In this document: positions 14,684-22,568 of the stretch, piece by piece | Layout of the letters: each line of letters begins with the position of its first letter | Position numbering within the stretch: the first letter of the stretch is position 1 | Assembly: GCA_017399165.1 (NCBI GenBank) | Contig: JAFQEF010000125.1 | Span: 1-35,672, forward strand | Source of the DNA: Akkermansia sp. | GTDB lineage: Bacteria > Verrucomicrobiota > Verrucomicrobiia > Verrucomicrobiales > Akkermansiaceae | DNA: 35,672 nt | Direction: 5' to 3' | Notes under the pieces: model-generated | The model's database searches: none | Seen by the model: the letters and a program-made list of their open reading frames with translations, nothing else | What the model was told of the DNA's origin: nothing | Translations under genes and position numbers: made by a program

Positions 14684-15714
14684 TACAACTCTAATGCGGT
14701 TGCTTTAGTTTTTGCTCTATCGGGTTTACCGGTGGGGGTACGGGGAATGGCTGCGTGAATGATGCGCCGGGGTTTATGGTATTTGGGGAGGGTGTCAATG
14801 GCTTGCATCAGCGCGGTTTGCAGAGCTTCTGCGCCCTCCCACACGAGGCCCACGGCTTGCCCCAACACGGGGTGCGGAACTGGGACCACCACGCAAGTGA
14901 TACCCGTTGCCGTTAATATGGCTTGTTCTATGGATTCTGCCTGTATTTTAATGCCGCCGCTGTTAATAACATTGTCTACACGGCCTAAAATATGGAAGGT
15001 ACCATCCGGATGAATCTCTGCAATATCGTTTGTCTCCAGATAATCTACCCCAATGGCGGGGGCAGATACGGCCAGAGTACCGCGTGAGCTTAAACGGATG
15101 GTGATACCGGGCAAGGGGGTATAGCAGGCAGTGCGTTGTGCCCCGTTGACTCGGCGCAGGGCTATGTGGCTCAGGGTCTCCGTCATGCCGTAAGAGGCGT
15201 AAACGGCAGAGCTACAGTCTTGCAAGGCGTCCTCCAACGCTGCGTCAATGAACCCTCCCCCCAACAGAATAATGTCTGCTTTTTCCAGCTGCGCCATGCC
15301 GTCGGGCTGTTGCAGGGTGGTGAGGGCCTGCATGGGCACTAAGGGGGCAAACTTAACTGCCGTTTGTATGGCAGCAAGAGGGGTGGATGACGGTGGGGGT
15401 GTCACCAGCTCCAGCCCGCTCACCAGGGCCCGTACTACCATCATTTTTCCGGCAATGTAGCGCATAGGCAGGCAGAGCAGGGCTTTATCGCCCCGCTGCA
15501 GCCCGAAAAATCGGCACGTTGCTTCTGCAGAGGCCCGCATGGCTGCCTTAGTTGCTTCTATGCATTTGGGGGTACCGGTAGAGCCGGATGTTTGCAGGCA
15601 CATGGTGGGGGTGGCAGATTCCCACTCCTTCAAAAACGCTGCTAAATCTGCAAGAATCCCGTCCTGCGGCTCATGTGGCTCAAACGGGGCACCGTTGACG
15701 AGTAGCGGTTGCAT
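14683..15714 (-). CDS. Short MenE-like acyl-CoA synthetase (AMP-binding)
   Basis: Adenylate-forming (ANL) ligase, probably o-succinylbenzoate-CoA ligase of menaquinone synthesis, judged from its small size and loop style. The 343-residue product starts almost at the core: the P-loop-like TSGSTGTPK is already at residues 42-50. The A5 motif YASYGMTETLSH, the A7/A8 region GRVDNVINSGGIKI and the A10 lysine in PRTPTGKPDR all follow. The large N-terminal subdomain of typical 450-500 residue ANL enzymes is absent, as in short MenE forms of some anaerobes. It is the third gene of a minus-strand operon nadA, midA-like, menE-like, starting 2 bp after the preceding stop. No other men gene is in the window, so the acid substrate remains open. 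Confidence 0.7.
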   Translation of the reverse strand: MQPLLVNGAPFEPHEPQDGILADLAAFLKEWESATPTMCLQTSGSTGTPKCIEATKAAMRASAEATCRFFGLQRGDKALLCLPMRYIAGKMMVVRALVSGLELVTPPPSSTPLAAIQTAVKFAPLVPMQALTTLQQPDGMAQLEKADIILLGGGFIDAALEDALQDCSSAVYASYGMTETLSHIALRRVNGAQRTACYTPLPGITIRLSSRGTLAVSAPAIGVDYLETNDIAEIHPDGTFHILGRVDNVINSGGIKIQAESIEQAILTATGITCVVVPVPHPVLGQAVGLVWEGAEALQTALMQAIDTLPKYHKPRRIIHAAIPRTPTGKPDRAKTKATALEL

Positions 15715-15716
15715 GG

Positions 15717-16715
15717 TTAGTTGCCGTAGCGGTGTTGAATGAGCACATTAAAGTAGGTGCCGGCACCACCTTCTGTCACCAGGTGTTGCTCCTCCGGGCG
15801 GGTGGTGTCTGCCATGGGCAGCAGAAAATCCCGCTGGCTCATGTATTGCAGCGTGTCGCCCTCGCAGCCGCGTGCCAAATTAATGAGATCCGTAAAATTG
15901 ACATCTGCCGTAATATCACACTTGCCGGCTAAGGCTGCCAGCTCGTCCGCCCCCAACAGGGTGTGTGCCTTGTACCCGCGCAGGGAACCACCCGGGCGGC
16001 GGTAGTACAGTTTATCAACAGTTTGCCCGTAATCTATGGTGAGCAGGGTGCCTTGTTGCCAGTGTTTTTGCCATGCAGCATACCATTTGTGGTAGCTCTC
16101 ATGCACCTCTATCACTTGCCCCTCTTTTGCCCATGTGGTAAAGGCGGTGGATGCCGGCAAGGGCTGTTTATCTGCCTGGCGTATCACGTGTCCATCTACC
16201 ACGGCTAAGCCCAGCTCCCACCATTCGCCGTTTTGGAACACAAATTGCCGAGCGGGGAAGGCATCCGGCAATTCATTGCTGAAAATAAAGGCACGCCCGT
16301 TGACCTTTTTAAGGGCTTTTTCAACGGTATCGCAAATGCTTACTGCGCTGCCTGCCACAATGCGTTGCAGTTGGCGCAGGGCAGCGGCGCGGTCTACCAT
16401 GATGTACCGTGCAAACATTTTCTCCCACAGAGAGAACTCGCGGCGTACGGCCATGGCCATATCCCCGTTGCCCCCACCTATTTCAATGATGGGTAAACGG
16501 CATCCGCAGGCTTTGCAGCTTTCTCTCCACAAGGCCACTATGCGGCGGGCAGGCAGACTGCTCATGGTGGCTGCGGTGGCAAAATCCCCACGGTAGCCTA
16601 TGCCCGGTATGTTGTGGCTGTAATACCCCGCATCTTCATCATACAGAGCCACCTCCATGAAATCTGCCATGGATATCCAGTTGCCGTGGGCTAATATGTG
16701 CGGGGCTATTTTCAT
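15717..16715 (-). CDS. MidA/NDUFAF7-family (DUF185) methyltransferase
   Basis: SAM-dependent methyltransferase of the family whose mitochondrial member NDUFAF7 methylates a complex I subunit. The bacterial role is less clear. The 332-residue product shows the family hallmarks in order: YDEDAGYYS near the N-terminus, RGDFATAATMSS, the SAM motif IIEIGGGNGDMAMAV (about residue 78), SNELPDAFPARQF, and the late LTIDYGQ followed by GSLRGYKAHTL. It sits between nadA (17 bp upstream) and the menE-like gene (2 bp downstream), so the three are likely cotranscribed. This could link NAD supply, respiratory chain assembly and quinone synthesis, which is inference from context. Confidence 0.85.
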   Translation of the reverse strand: MKIAPHILAHGNWISMADFMEVALYDEDAGYYSHNIPGIGYRGDFATAATMSSLPARRIVALWRESCKACGCRLPIIEIGGGNGDMAMAVRREFSLWEKMFARYIMVDRAAALRQLQRIVAGSAVSICDTVEKALKKVNGRAFIFSNELPDAFPARQFVFQNGEWWELGLAVVDGHVIRQADKQPLPASTAFTTWAKEGQVIEVHESYHKWYAAWQKHWQQGTLLTIDYGQTVDKLYYRRPGGSLRGYKAHTLLGADELAALAGKCDITADVNFTDLINLARGCEGDTLQYMSQRDFLLPMADTTRPEEQHLVTEGGAGTYFNVLIQHRYGN

Positions 16716-16732
16716 GCCGTTGCAGGCTCAGC

Positions 16733-17665
16733 TCAAAGGGAGAGGTCAAGCATGCGTTGCAGCGGCTTCTCTGCACGGCGGCGCAGCTCCTCCTCTATAC
16801 GAACCTCGGGGCTCATGTCTCGCAGACAATTGCGCAGCTTTTCCAAAGTGTTGAGTTTCATGTATTCACACTCGTTGCAAGAGCATTGCTCAAAGCCCAT
16901 GCCTATGAACTCTTTGCCCGGAACCAGCTTGCGCAAGCGGTGTAATATGCCGCTCTCTGTCACAATGATGAAGCGTGCGGCCTTGCTATCCCTGCAATAC
17001 GGTATCATTTTTTCCGTAGAGCAAATATGGTCTGCCAGCAGGCGTATGGGCTCCTGGCATTCGGGGTGGCATACCACTTCTGCATCGGGGTATTGGGCGC
17101 GCATCTCCAGCACGCGGTCGCGTGTAAAGCGCTCGTGCACATGGCATGCGCCGTTCCACAGCGTCATTTCTCGCCCCACCTTGCGGGCGGTCCAAGCCCC
17201 CAAATTGCGGTCCGGTACAAAAAGAATCGGGCGGTCTGCCGGGGCTGTCTCAATAATACGTTGGGAGTTACCGCTGGTTACAATGACATCTGCCAGGGCT
17301 TTTACACCGATAGAGCAGTTGATGTAGGCCACCACGTAGTAATTCTTCTCTTTATTTGCTTCAAGAAATGCTGCTAACTCCTCTGCCGGGCAAGATTGCT
17401 CAAGGGAGCAGGCTGCATTCAAATCCGGCAGCAGCACCTTGCGGGTGGGGTTGAGTATGCAGGCGGTCTCAGCCATGAAATGCACCCCGCAAAATACGAT
17501 AACATCGCACTCTGCCTCTTGTGCCTTGCGGGCCAAGGCCAGAGAATCTCCCACAAAATCTGCCAAATCCTGAATCTCTGCACGTTGGTAGCTGTGGGCA
17601 AGAATCACGGCATTGCGTTCTTTCTTAAGTTGCTGTATCTCTTGAATCAAATCTGTGTTTGACAT
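16733..17665 (-). CDS. nadA: Quinolinate synthase A
   Basis: [4Fe-4S] enzyme that condenses iminoaspartate with dihydroxyacetone phosphate to quinolinate in NAD synthesis. The 310-residue product is of the compact NadA type. Motifs seen are ILAHSYQRAEIQDLADFVGDS, IVFCGVHFMAETACIL, and the first cluster cysteine in LNAACSLEQSCP (Cys86). The central CHPEC region and the late CSCNECEYMKLNTLEKL follow; these hold the other ligands and the substrate loop. A TTGACA/TAGGCT promoter ends 6 bp before the ATG. It is the first gene of the operon with the MidA-like and MenE-like genes. No nadB or nadC is adjacent. Confidence 0.95.
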   Translation of the reverse strand: MSNTDLIQEIQQLKKERNAVILAHSYQRAEIQDLADFVGDSLALARKAQEAECDVIVFCGVHFMAETACILNPTRKVLLPDLNAACSLEQSCPAEELAAFLEANKEKNYYVVAYINCSIGVKALADVIVTSGNSQRIIETAPADRPILFVPDRNLGAWTARKVGREMTLWNGACHVHERFTRDRVLEMRAQYPDAEVVCHPECQEPIRLLADHICSTEKMIPYCRDSKAARFIIVTESGILHRLRKLVPGKEFIGMGFEQCSCNECEYMKLNTLEKLRNCLRDMSPEVRIEEELRRRAEKPLQRMLDLSL

Positions 17666-17671
17666 GCCGCA

Positions 17672-17700
17672 AGCCTAGCATGTTACTCTGCTTTTGTCAA
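17672..17700 (-). promoter_or_regulatory. Promoter of nadA operon
   Basis: On the minus strand TTGACA (17695-17700), a 17-bp spacer and TAGGCT (17672-17677). The -10 ends 6 bp before the nadA ATG, so a leaderless message is predicted. Confidence 0.75.
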
Positions 17701-17736
17701 GTAAATCACAATTTGTGGCGGAAATACTGTTTTTTC

Positions 17737-17763
17737 TTGCATTCTGCCCCGGAAACCTATAAT
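17737..17763 (+). promoter_or_regulatory. Promoter of the epimerase gene
   Basis: TATAAT (17758-17763) is a perfect -10. TTGCAT (17737-17742) is the best -35, at a short 15-bp spacing. The leader would be about 24 nt, longer than at most genes in this window. Confidence 0.5.
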
Positions 17764-17793
17764 ATACACACGTAAACCAATTTCATTATTACC

Positions 17794-18717
17794 ATGAAAA
17801 TCCTTATTACCGGCGGTGCCGGCTTCATCGGTTCTCACATTGCTGAGCATTATCAGGGTGTGGCAGAAGAGATTCGTGTGCTTGATAACTTGCGCACAGG
17901 CTACAAGAAAAATTTGGATGGCCTGAAGGTGACCTTTATTGAGGGCTCTATCACAGACCGTGAGCTTGTGGCTAAGGCTGTGGAGGGGGTGGACTATATT
18001 TTCCACATGGCTGCATTGGTATCTGTGCCCGAGTCTATGAGCAAGATTCGTGAGTGCTTGGATCTTAACGTAAACGGTCTTCTTACCGTGTTGGAGGAAG
18101 CCTCCAAGGCCGGTTGCAAGAAGGTGGTGCTGGCATCCTCTGCCGCTATTTACGGTGATAACCCCGTGGTGCCCAAGGTAGAGACCATGTACCCCGAGCC
18201 CAAGAGCCCCTATGGTATCACCAAGCTTGATGGTGAGTACTATATGGATATGTTCCGCACCACCGGTCAAATTAATACCGGCTGCTGCCGCTTCTTCAAC
18301 GTGTTTGGTCCGCGCCAGGATCCCAAGGGTGCATACGCCGCTGCCGTGCCCATTTTCATGGAGAAAGCCCTTAAGGGTGAGGATATCACCGTGTTCGGCG
18401 ATGGTGAGCAGACCCGCGACTTCATTTATGTGAAGGATATTGTGGGTGCCTTGGCTTATGTTGCCGAGCACCCGGAGGTAACGGGTGTTAACAATGTGGG
18501 TTACGGTGGTCAGATTACCATTAATGACTTGGCTGAAATCATCATCAAGGCTGCCGGTTCCACCTCTAAGGTGGTACACCTGCCCGAGCGCCCGGGTGAT
18601 GTGAAGCACTCCCGCGCTTGTGCAGACAAGCTGCGCGGTGCCGGGTGGGAGCCCAAGTACACGCTTGAGGAGGGGCTTAAGACCACGCTTGAGTACTTCA
18701 AGAGTGTTACCAAGTAA
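17794..18717 (+). CDS. NAD-dependent sugar-nucleotide epimerase (GalE/WbpP-like)
   Basis: Extended short-chain dehydrogenase acting on a nucleotide sugar, most likely UDP-glucose or UDP-GlcNAc 4-epimerase. The 307-residue product has the NAD loop GGAGFIGSH (residues 7-15) and the catalytic Ser/Tyr/Lys triad in VLASSAAIYG and SPYGITK. FFNVFGPRQDP, which lines the sugar-nucleotide pocket, and TRDFIYVKDIVGA, typical of epimerases, are also present. It may feed galactose metabolism (galM is at 31545) or surface polysaccharide synthesis. It is followed by a strong terminator and is probably monocistronic. Which hexose it acts on cannot be decided by eye. Confidence 0.85.
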   Translation: MKILITGGAGFIGSHIAEHYQGVAEEIRVLDNLRTGYKKNLDGLKVTFIEGSITDRELVAKAVEGVDYIFHMAALVSVPESMSKIRECLDLNVNGLLTVLEEASKAGCKKVVLASSAAIYGDNPVVPKVETMYPEPKSPYGITKLDGEYYMDMFRTTGQINTGCCRFFNVFGPRQDPKGAYAAAVPIFMEKALKGEDITVFGDGEQTRDFIYVKDIVGALAYVAEHPEVTGVNNVGYGGQITINDLAEIIIKAAGSTSKVVHLPERPGDVKHSRACADKLRGAGWEPKYTLEEGLKTTLEYFKSVTK

Positions 18718-18736
18718 AGTAAGCATTTAATATCAC

Positions 18737-18779
18737 CACGCCGCAAGGCCCGTTATGCGGCTTTGCGGCGTGCTTTTTT
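18737..18779 (+). terminator. Rho-independent terminator after epimerase gene
   Basis: CACGCCGCAA (18737-18746) pairs perfectly with TTGCGGCGTG (18763-18772), then C and TTTTTT. The next ORF's first ATG (18780) abuts the T-run. Confidence 0.88.
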
Positions 18780-19472
18780 ATGTGTGATGACGACTACAGA
18801 CCCCGCATGAGCGTGGCACAGCTGGGCAAACTGGCTGCGCAACGTTTGGTGGAGTTGCGTGCAGAGGGGGAGGAGCTGCACCCCGTTGTCAACACCACAC
18901 GCAAATTGGCAGCCCATTTTTGGGGCAGTGCCTGGATGCGCCATTTGGCCCAATGTGAGGCAGGGGGGCTTTGCCTGGCCCCGGGGCGTACCTTGTTGCG
19001 CCATGGCTGTGTGTTGGACTTACGGATTAGCCCCGGCCATATCTCTGCCCGTGTCAGTGCAGATGCGCTTTATGAGGTGAGCTTACGCATTGCTCCCTTT
19101 GATGCGGAGCAACTTGATGTATTGAAAGCCGCCTGTTGCGGTAAAATTGATTCCTTAGTTTCCTTGCTGGAGGGCAAGGTGGACTCCGCCGTGCTGCGCC
19201 AACTTTGCGACCCGGAAACCGGCCTTTTACCCGCCCCGTCAGATTGGTGTATGCGGTGCACATGCCCGGATTGGTGTGAGCCATGCCCCCATGCGGCAGC
19301 CGCAATATACGCTGCCGGGTGTCTTATAGATGAGGACCCGTCTTTGTTGTTTACGCTCAGGTGTGTAGATCCGTCAGAGCTGATGTCTGCGCCGGATGCA
19401 GCTGCCGCCGTATCAGACTTTGACACAGCTGCGTTGAGCTCCACCTTTTGCATTGACCTTGATTTTGAGTAG
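18780..19472 (+). CDS. SWIM zinc-finger protein
   Basis: Predicted nucleic-acid or protein-binding factor with a SWIM zinc finger. The 230-residue product carries Cys160-x-Cys162, Cys169-x-His171 in CTCPDWCEPCPH, followed by the typical helix AAAAIYAAG. This is the CxCx(n)CxH signature. Upstream, the sequence FWGSAWMRHLAQCEAG and the strand pattern GCVLDLRISPGHISARVSA match the usual N-terminal part of bacterial SWIM proteins that are often encoded beside SNF2 helicases. No helicase is present here, so it is an orphan copy. Because 18780 directly follows the terminator T-run, the ATG at 18807 (ten codons in) is an equally good start. The following exported protein gene has its own promoter. 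Confidence 0.8.
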   Translation: MCDDDYRPRMSVAQLGKLAAQRLVELRAEGEELHPVVNTTRKLAAHFWGSAWMRHLAQCEAGGLCLAPGRTLLRHGCVLDLRISPGHISARVSADALYEVSLRIAPFDAEQLDVLKAACCGKIDSLVSLLEGKVDSAVLRQLCDPETGLLPAPSDWCMRCTCPDWCEPCPHAAAAIYAAGCLIDEDPSLLFTLRCVDPSELMSAPDAAAAVSDFDTAALSSTFCIDLDFE

Positions 19473-19511
19473 AAAAAGACTCAAATCCTACCTAAATAAT
19501 AACTTTTAAGC

Positions 19512-19540
19512 TTTACACGGCGGGGTGGATTCGCTAGAAT
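19512..19540 (+). promoter_or_regulatory. Promoter of large exported protein gene
   Basis: TTTACA (19512-19517), a 17-bp spacer and TAGAAT (19535-19540). The -10 ends 10 bp before ATG 19551 and overlaps the upstream in-frame ATG at 19539, which therefore cannot be the start. Confidence 0.75.
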
Positions 19541-19550
19541 GCAGGCAGCC

Positions 19551-21500
19551 ATGAAATTCCGTCACACCTTATTATTATCAGCCTTGGTTGCTGCTCCCCT
19601 GTTTACTGAGTCCGCAACAGCCCGCACTCTGGTTCAATTGTACAAAGATTTAGCTGCCGCTCCGCATGCTGTGGATGCCGATGCTGCTCGCCGTGCCGGT
19701 ACATACCCTGCATTGGCTGTAATGCCTGCGGATGCTGAGGCCTGCGTTTACATTGCGGATGTTCGCTCCATGCCGCCCCTCTTCCTTAGCCTTGCCCCGG
19801 GTAAAGGCTTGGATAACGAAAAAGTAAAGGAACATGTAGAATCCCTCGGCATCGCTGTGGGTAAAGGTAATGCTGCGGATTTGCTGGCTTTCATGCCCCT
19901 TTATCAATACCTTGCCGGTCGTGAGGATTACCCCGCCCGTGCTCAGAGTTGGACGGAGTCTGCCCGTGCCGAATACTCCGGTGTTATTGCTGAGCAAGTG
20001 GTGACAGAGGCTCGCAAACCTGCCTTGGATGCTTTGCGTAAGGTTAAGGGTATGCGCCTGCACCCCGTGTATGTCTCCGTTACGGCAGATGTGCCCGCCC
20101 ACCGTTATTTGATGGATGCCGCAGAGGATTACATTGAGGCCTACGCCACCAAATACAGCGGTACCCGTGTAGAGGAAAACGGCTGCAAGGGTGTAAAGAT
20201 TCCCTTCAAGTCCCTCTTTGAGATGCCGCAGGGGGATGCCTCCATCGAGTCCACCCTCAGAGACGAAATCTCCGCCCGTTCTCTTTACCTTATGTTCAAA
20301 CAACAGGGCGGTACATTGATTGCCATTATATGCGAGGATCCCAATGAAATCAACACCGCAGACTCTGCGGATAAGTCCATCTTAAGTTCTGAGGCTTTGA
20401 CACCGTATGACCCCTACCTGCTTTCCGGTATCAAAACTGCGGGTTATGTGAGCCCCGAGCTTACCAACGCCCTCAACTCGTACCAAGAGTATGACCTGAA
20501 GGCCTTGGCTGATTTTGCTCAGGATGTTTTCCGAGCCATGGGTAAGGAGGATGACTCCAACGTGGCCGCCTACAATGCGGCCGCCAATGGTATCAAACCC
20601 GTGTTCAACTATGTGTCCTCATTCGTGCGTACGGATGCCGACAAGCCTTTCCGCTTCTGTGTATGGCCGCAAGATGACGGCACACACGTCAAGGTGTCTT
20701 TTGATGCCTATGATTCCACCTTTAAACCCGGCAACATTCGCCTGGCTCGTATAGCCCGCAATGACAAGGTGCTTTTCTATGCCGAGTCAACGGAGGAGAC
20801 AACGGTGAATCCCCGCAAGACCATTGATGTGTTGGAGCCCGCCTTGCAGGTGGCCGCCGGCTATGTTACCTCTATGGAGCCCGCAGCCGCTGCGGCTTCC
20901 GGTGGCACGGAGCTGCTCAAGTATATGCCCCGCATCAAGACTTTCATGAAGAACCTGCGCGCTGCGGATAAGGCGTTGGGTGAAGTACCCGCCTTTGTGG
21001 TGATGCCGCTTAAGGATGGCAGCATGGCGGTCTCCTACTTCAACTCCATTAAGGACCGCGCTGCCCTCGGTAAAGCCGGTGATGAGCTTGTTACCTGCGT
21101 GGGTCGCATGCTGGGCGGTAAGGCAGATTCCCTCCGTAAGAAGGTGAAGAGCAAGACCGGTAAAACGGCTGCCTCTCACACGGCAGATATGAGTGACTTG
21201 CTCCCCGGTATGGAGCTTAACTCCACCATCTCTGAAAAGGATAAGACCTTTGCCTTTGGTAACTCGGCTGCGCTCAATGCCCAAATGGTGAAGTACGGTA
21301 ACGGCAAAATCAACTTTACCGGTGCCGTTTACACCGTGCGCCCGGCTGCTTTGGGTGTTGCTGCTCAGGCATCTCCGGATGCCACAATGCTCACGCCCTT
21401 CCTGGAAGGTGTAGGTGCCGTACACGCTACCAATACCATTAAGGATGACGAGCGTACGCTGCACATCTTGCTTGCTGTGCCCGGCCAGGATGAGGAGTAA
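19551..21500 (+). CDS. Large exported protein of unknown function
   Basis: Not assigned to a named family. The 649-residue product begins with a signal peptide (MKFRHTLLLSALVAAPLFTESATA). The mature part alternates helices and strands with no transmembrane segment and few cysteines. It contains sequences such as YPALAVMPADAEACVYIADV and, in the C-terminal part, FVVMPLKDGSMAVSYF, suggesting two related alpha/beta halves. This weakly resembles large periplasmic proteins that verrucomicrobia and planctomycetes use in place of known folds. It has its own near-leaderless promoter and a bidirectional terminator. Codon use matches the core genes around it (many GCC, GGT, CCC codons), hinting at good expression. 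Confidence 0.75.
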   Translation: MKFRHTLLLSALVAAPLFTESATARTLVQLYKDLAAAPHAVDADAARRAGTYPALAVMPADAEACVYIADVRSMPPLFLSLAPGKGLDNEKVKEHVESLGIAVGKGNAADLLAFMPLYQYLAGREDYPARAQSWTESARAEYSGVIAEQVVTEARKPALDALRKVKGMRLHPVYVSVTADVPAHRYLMDAAEDYIEAYATKYSGTRVEENGCKGVKIPFKSLFEMPQGDASIESTLRDEISARSLYLMFKQQGGTLIAIICEDPNEINTADSADKSILSSEALTPYDPYLLSGIKTAGYVSPELTNALNSYQEYDLKALADFAQDVFRAMGKEDDSNVAAYNAAANGIKPVFNYVSSFVRTDADKPFRFCVWPQDDGTHVKVSFDAYDSTFKPGNIRLARIARNDKVLFYAESTEETTVNPRKTIDVLEPALQVAAGYVTSMEPAAAAASGGTELLKYMPRIKTFMKNLRAADKALGEVPAFVVMPLKDGSMAVSYFNSIKDRAALGKAGDELVTCVGRMLGGKADSLRKKVKSKTGKTAASHTADMSDLLPGMELNSTISEKDKTFAFGNSAALNAQMVKYGNGKINFTGAVYTVRPAALGVAAQASPDATMLTPFLEGVGAVHATNTIKDDERTLHILLAVPGQDEE

Positions 21501-21522
21501 TACCGTCTCAACATTCCAATTT

Positions 21523-21558
21523 ACTGAAAAGCCGCTCTCCCCGAGCGGCTTTTTCAGT
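21523..21558. terminator. Bidirectional terminator between convergent genes
   Basis: ACTGAAAAGCCGCTC (21523-21537) pairs with GAGCGGCTTTTTCAGT (21543-21558), with one extra T, around TCCCC. A-rich and T-rich arms serve both the plus-strand exported protein gene and the minus-strand mutY. Confidence 0.88.
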
Positions 21559-21563
21559 AGAAC

Positions 21564-22562
21564 TTAATCTGTTGTATTTTTTAATAGGCTATTGATCAAT
21601 TTTCTGTCCGGGGAGGCCATTGGGGTGGCAGCGAGGGCGGCCTGGGGTATAAATACCTCTTCTCCCTGCGGTTGGGCAGAAGGTGCCTCGTAGAGATAGC
21701 GTGTAACCTTGTAACGGGTGACACTGTATTTTTGAGTCGAGAGCAAGGGTAGCCCCGCTAATTGGTCTTTGGTGCGTTGGGGGAGGCGGTACATGCCTTC
21801 GTGGCGTTTGCCGTCTGCTTGTTTTTCTAATAAAAGCCCGTTTGGTGTCAGGCACCATAAGTCGTGGTGCTCTGTATGCAGTACCTCTTTTTTAGGTAAT
21901 TTGACGGGGAGTGATGCAGGGGCTGTTGCAGTGCAAAAGCGGCGTATGGGGCAAAGCAGGCACGTGGGCTCGCCGGTTGTGCAGATAGTTTGGCCCAGCT
22001 CCATCAGGGCAGAGTTGTAGGCTCTCGGGTTGGTGGTGTGTACCAGTTCTGCTGCTAACTGCCAATGTTTTTTGCGACCAGCGGGGGAGTCTATGGGGGT
22101 GGCGTCGTTAAAAACTCTCGCAAAAACGCGGGATACATTGGCATCCACCAACGGGGCGGGGCGGTTGTAGGCAAAACTTAAAATGGCACCAACGGTATAG
22201 TCGCCTATACCGGGCAGGGCGCGTATGGCGGCTTCATCTGCGGGAAACACGCCCCCGTGTTGCTCTGTAATAGCAATGGCAGCAGCACGCAAGGCGCGCA
22301 CGCGGCGGTAATAGCCCAGCCCCTCCCAAGAGCGCAGGGCCGTTTGTTCATCTGCCGTTGCCAAGTGTGCTGCTGTGGGAAACTGTTGCAACCAAGTCTC
22401 ATAACGCCCGAGTACGGTGGGTATGGTGGTTTGTTGCAGCATGATTTCGCTCACCAAAATAGCCCAAGGGTCCGTGGTTCTGCGCCAAGGATAATCGCGC
22501 CCGTTGGCGGTAAACCAATCTGCTAAGGTCTGTGCAAAGGCTTGATACTGCTCTGCTTGCAT
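21564..22562 (-). CDS. mutY: A/G-specific adenine DNA glycosylase
   Basis: Base-excision repair enzyme that removes adenine mispaired with 8-oxoguanine. The 332-residue product has the catalytic Glu in SEIMLQQTT, the helix-hairpin-helix LPGIGDYTVGAI, the catalytic Asp in VDANVSRV, and the [4Fe-4S] loop C-x6-C-x2-C-x5-C (CTTGEPTCLLCPIRRFC). The C-terminal NUDIX-like recognition domain follows (LPVKLPKKEV to the end) and contains HEGMYRLPQ. It starts 6 bp after the SulP stop and is therefore the second gene of that operon. No Shine-Dalgarno sequence is present. Confidence 0.95.
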   Translation of the reverse strand: MQAEQYQAFAQTLADWFTANGRDYPWRRTTDPWAILVSEIMLQQTTIPTVLGRYETWLQQFPTAAHLATADEQTALRSWEGLGYYRRVRALRAAAIAITEQHGGVFPADEAAIRALPGIGDYTVGAILSFAYNRPAPLVDANVSRVFARVFNDATPIDSPAGRKKHWQLAAELVHTTNPRAYNSALMELGQTICTTGEPTCLLCPIRRFCTATAPASLPVKLPKKEVLHTEHHDLWCLTPNGLLLEKQADGKRHEGMYRLPQRTKDQLAGLPLLSTQKYSVTRYKVTRYLYEAPSAQPQGEEVFIPQAALAATPMASPDRKLINSLLKNTTD

Positions 22563-22568
22563 GTAATC

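Noticed and set aside
17683..18726. Long 347-codon minus-strand open frame opposite the epimerase gene
   Set aside because: It is a shadow of the strongly conserved plus-strand epimerase caused by codon bias, with Gly/His/Leu-rich nonsense composition and no domain.
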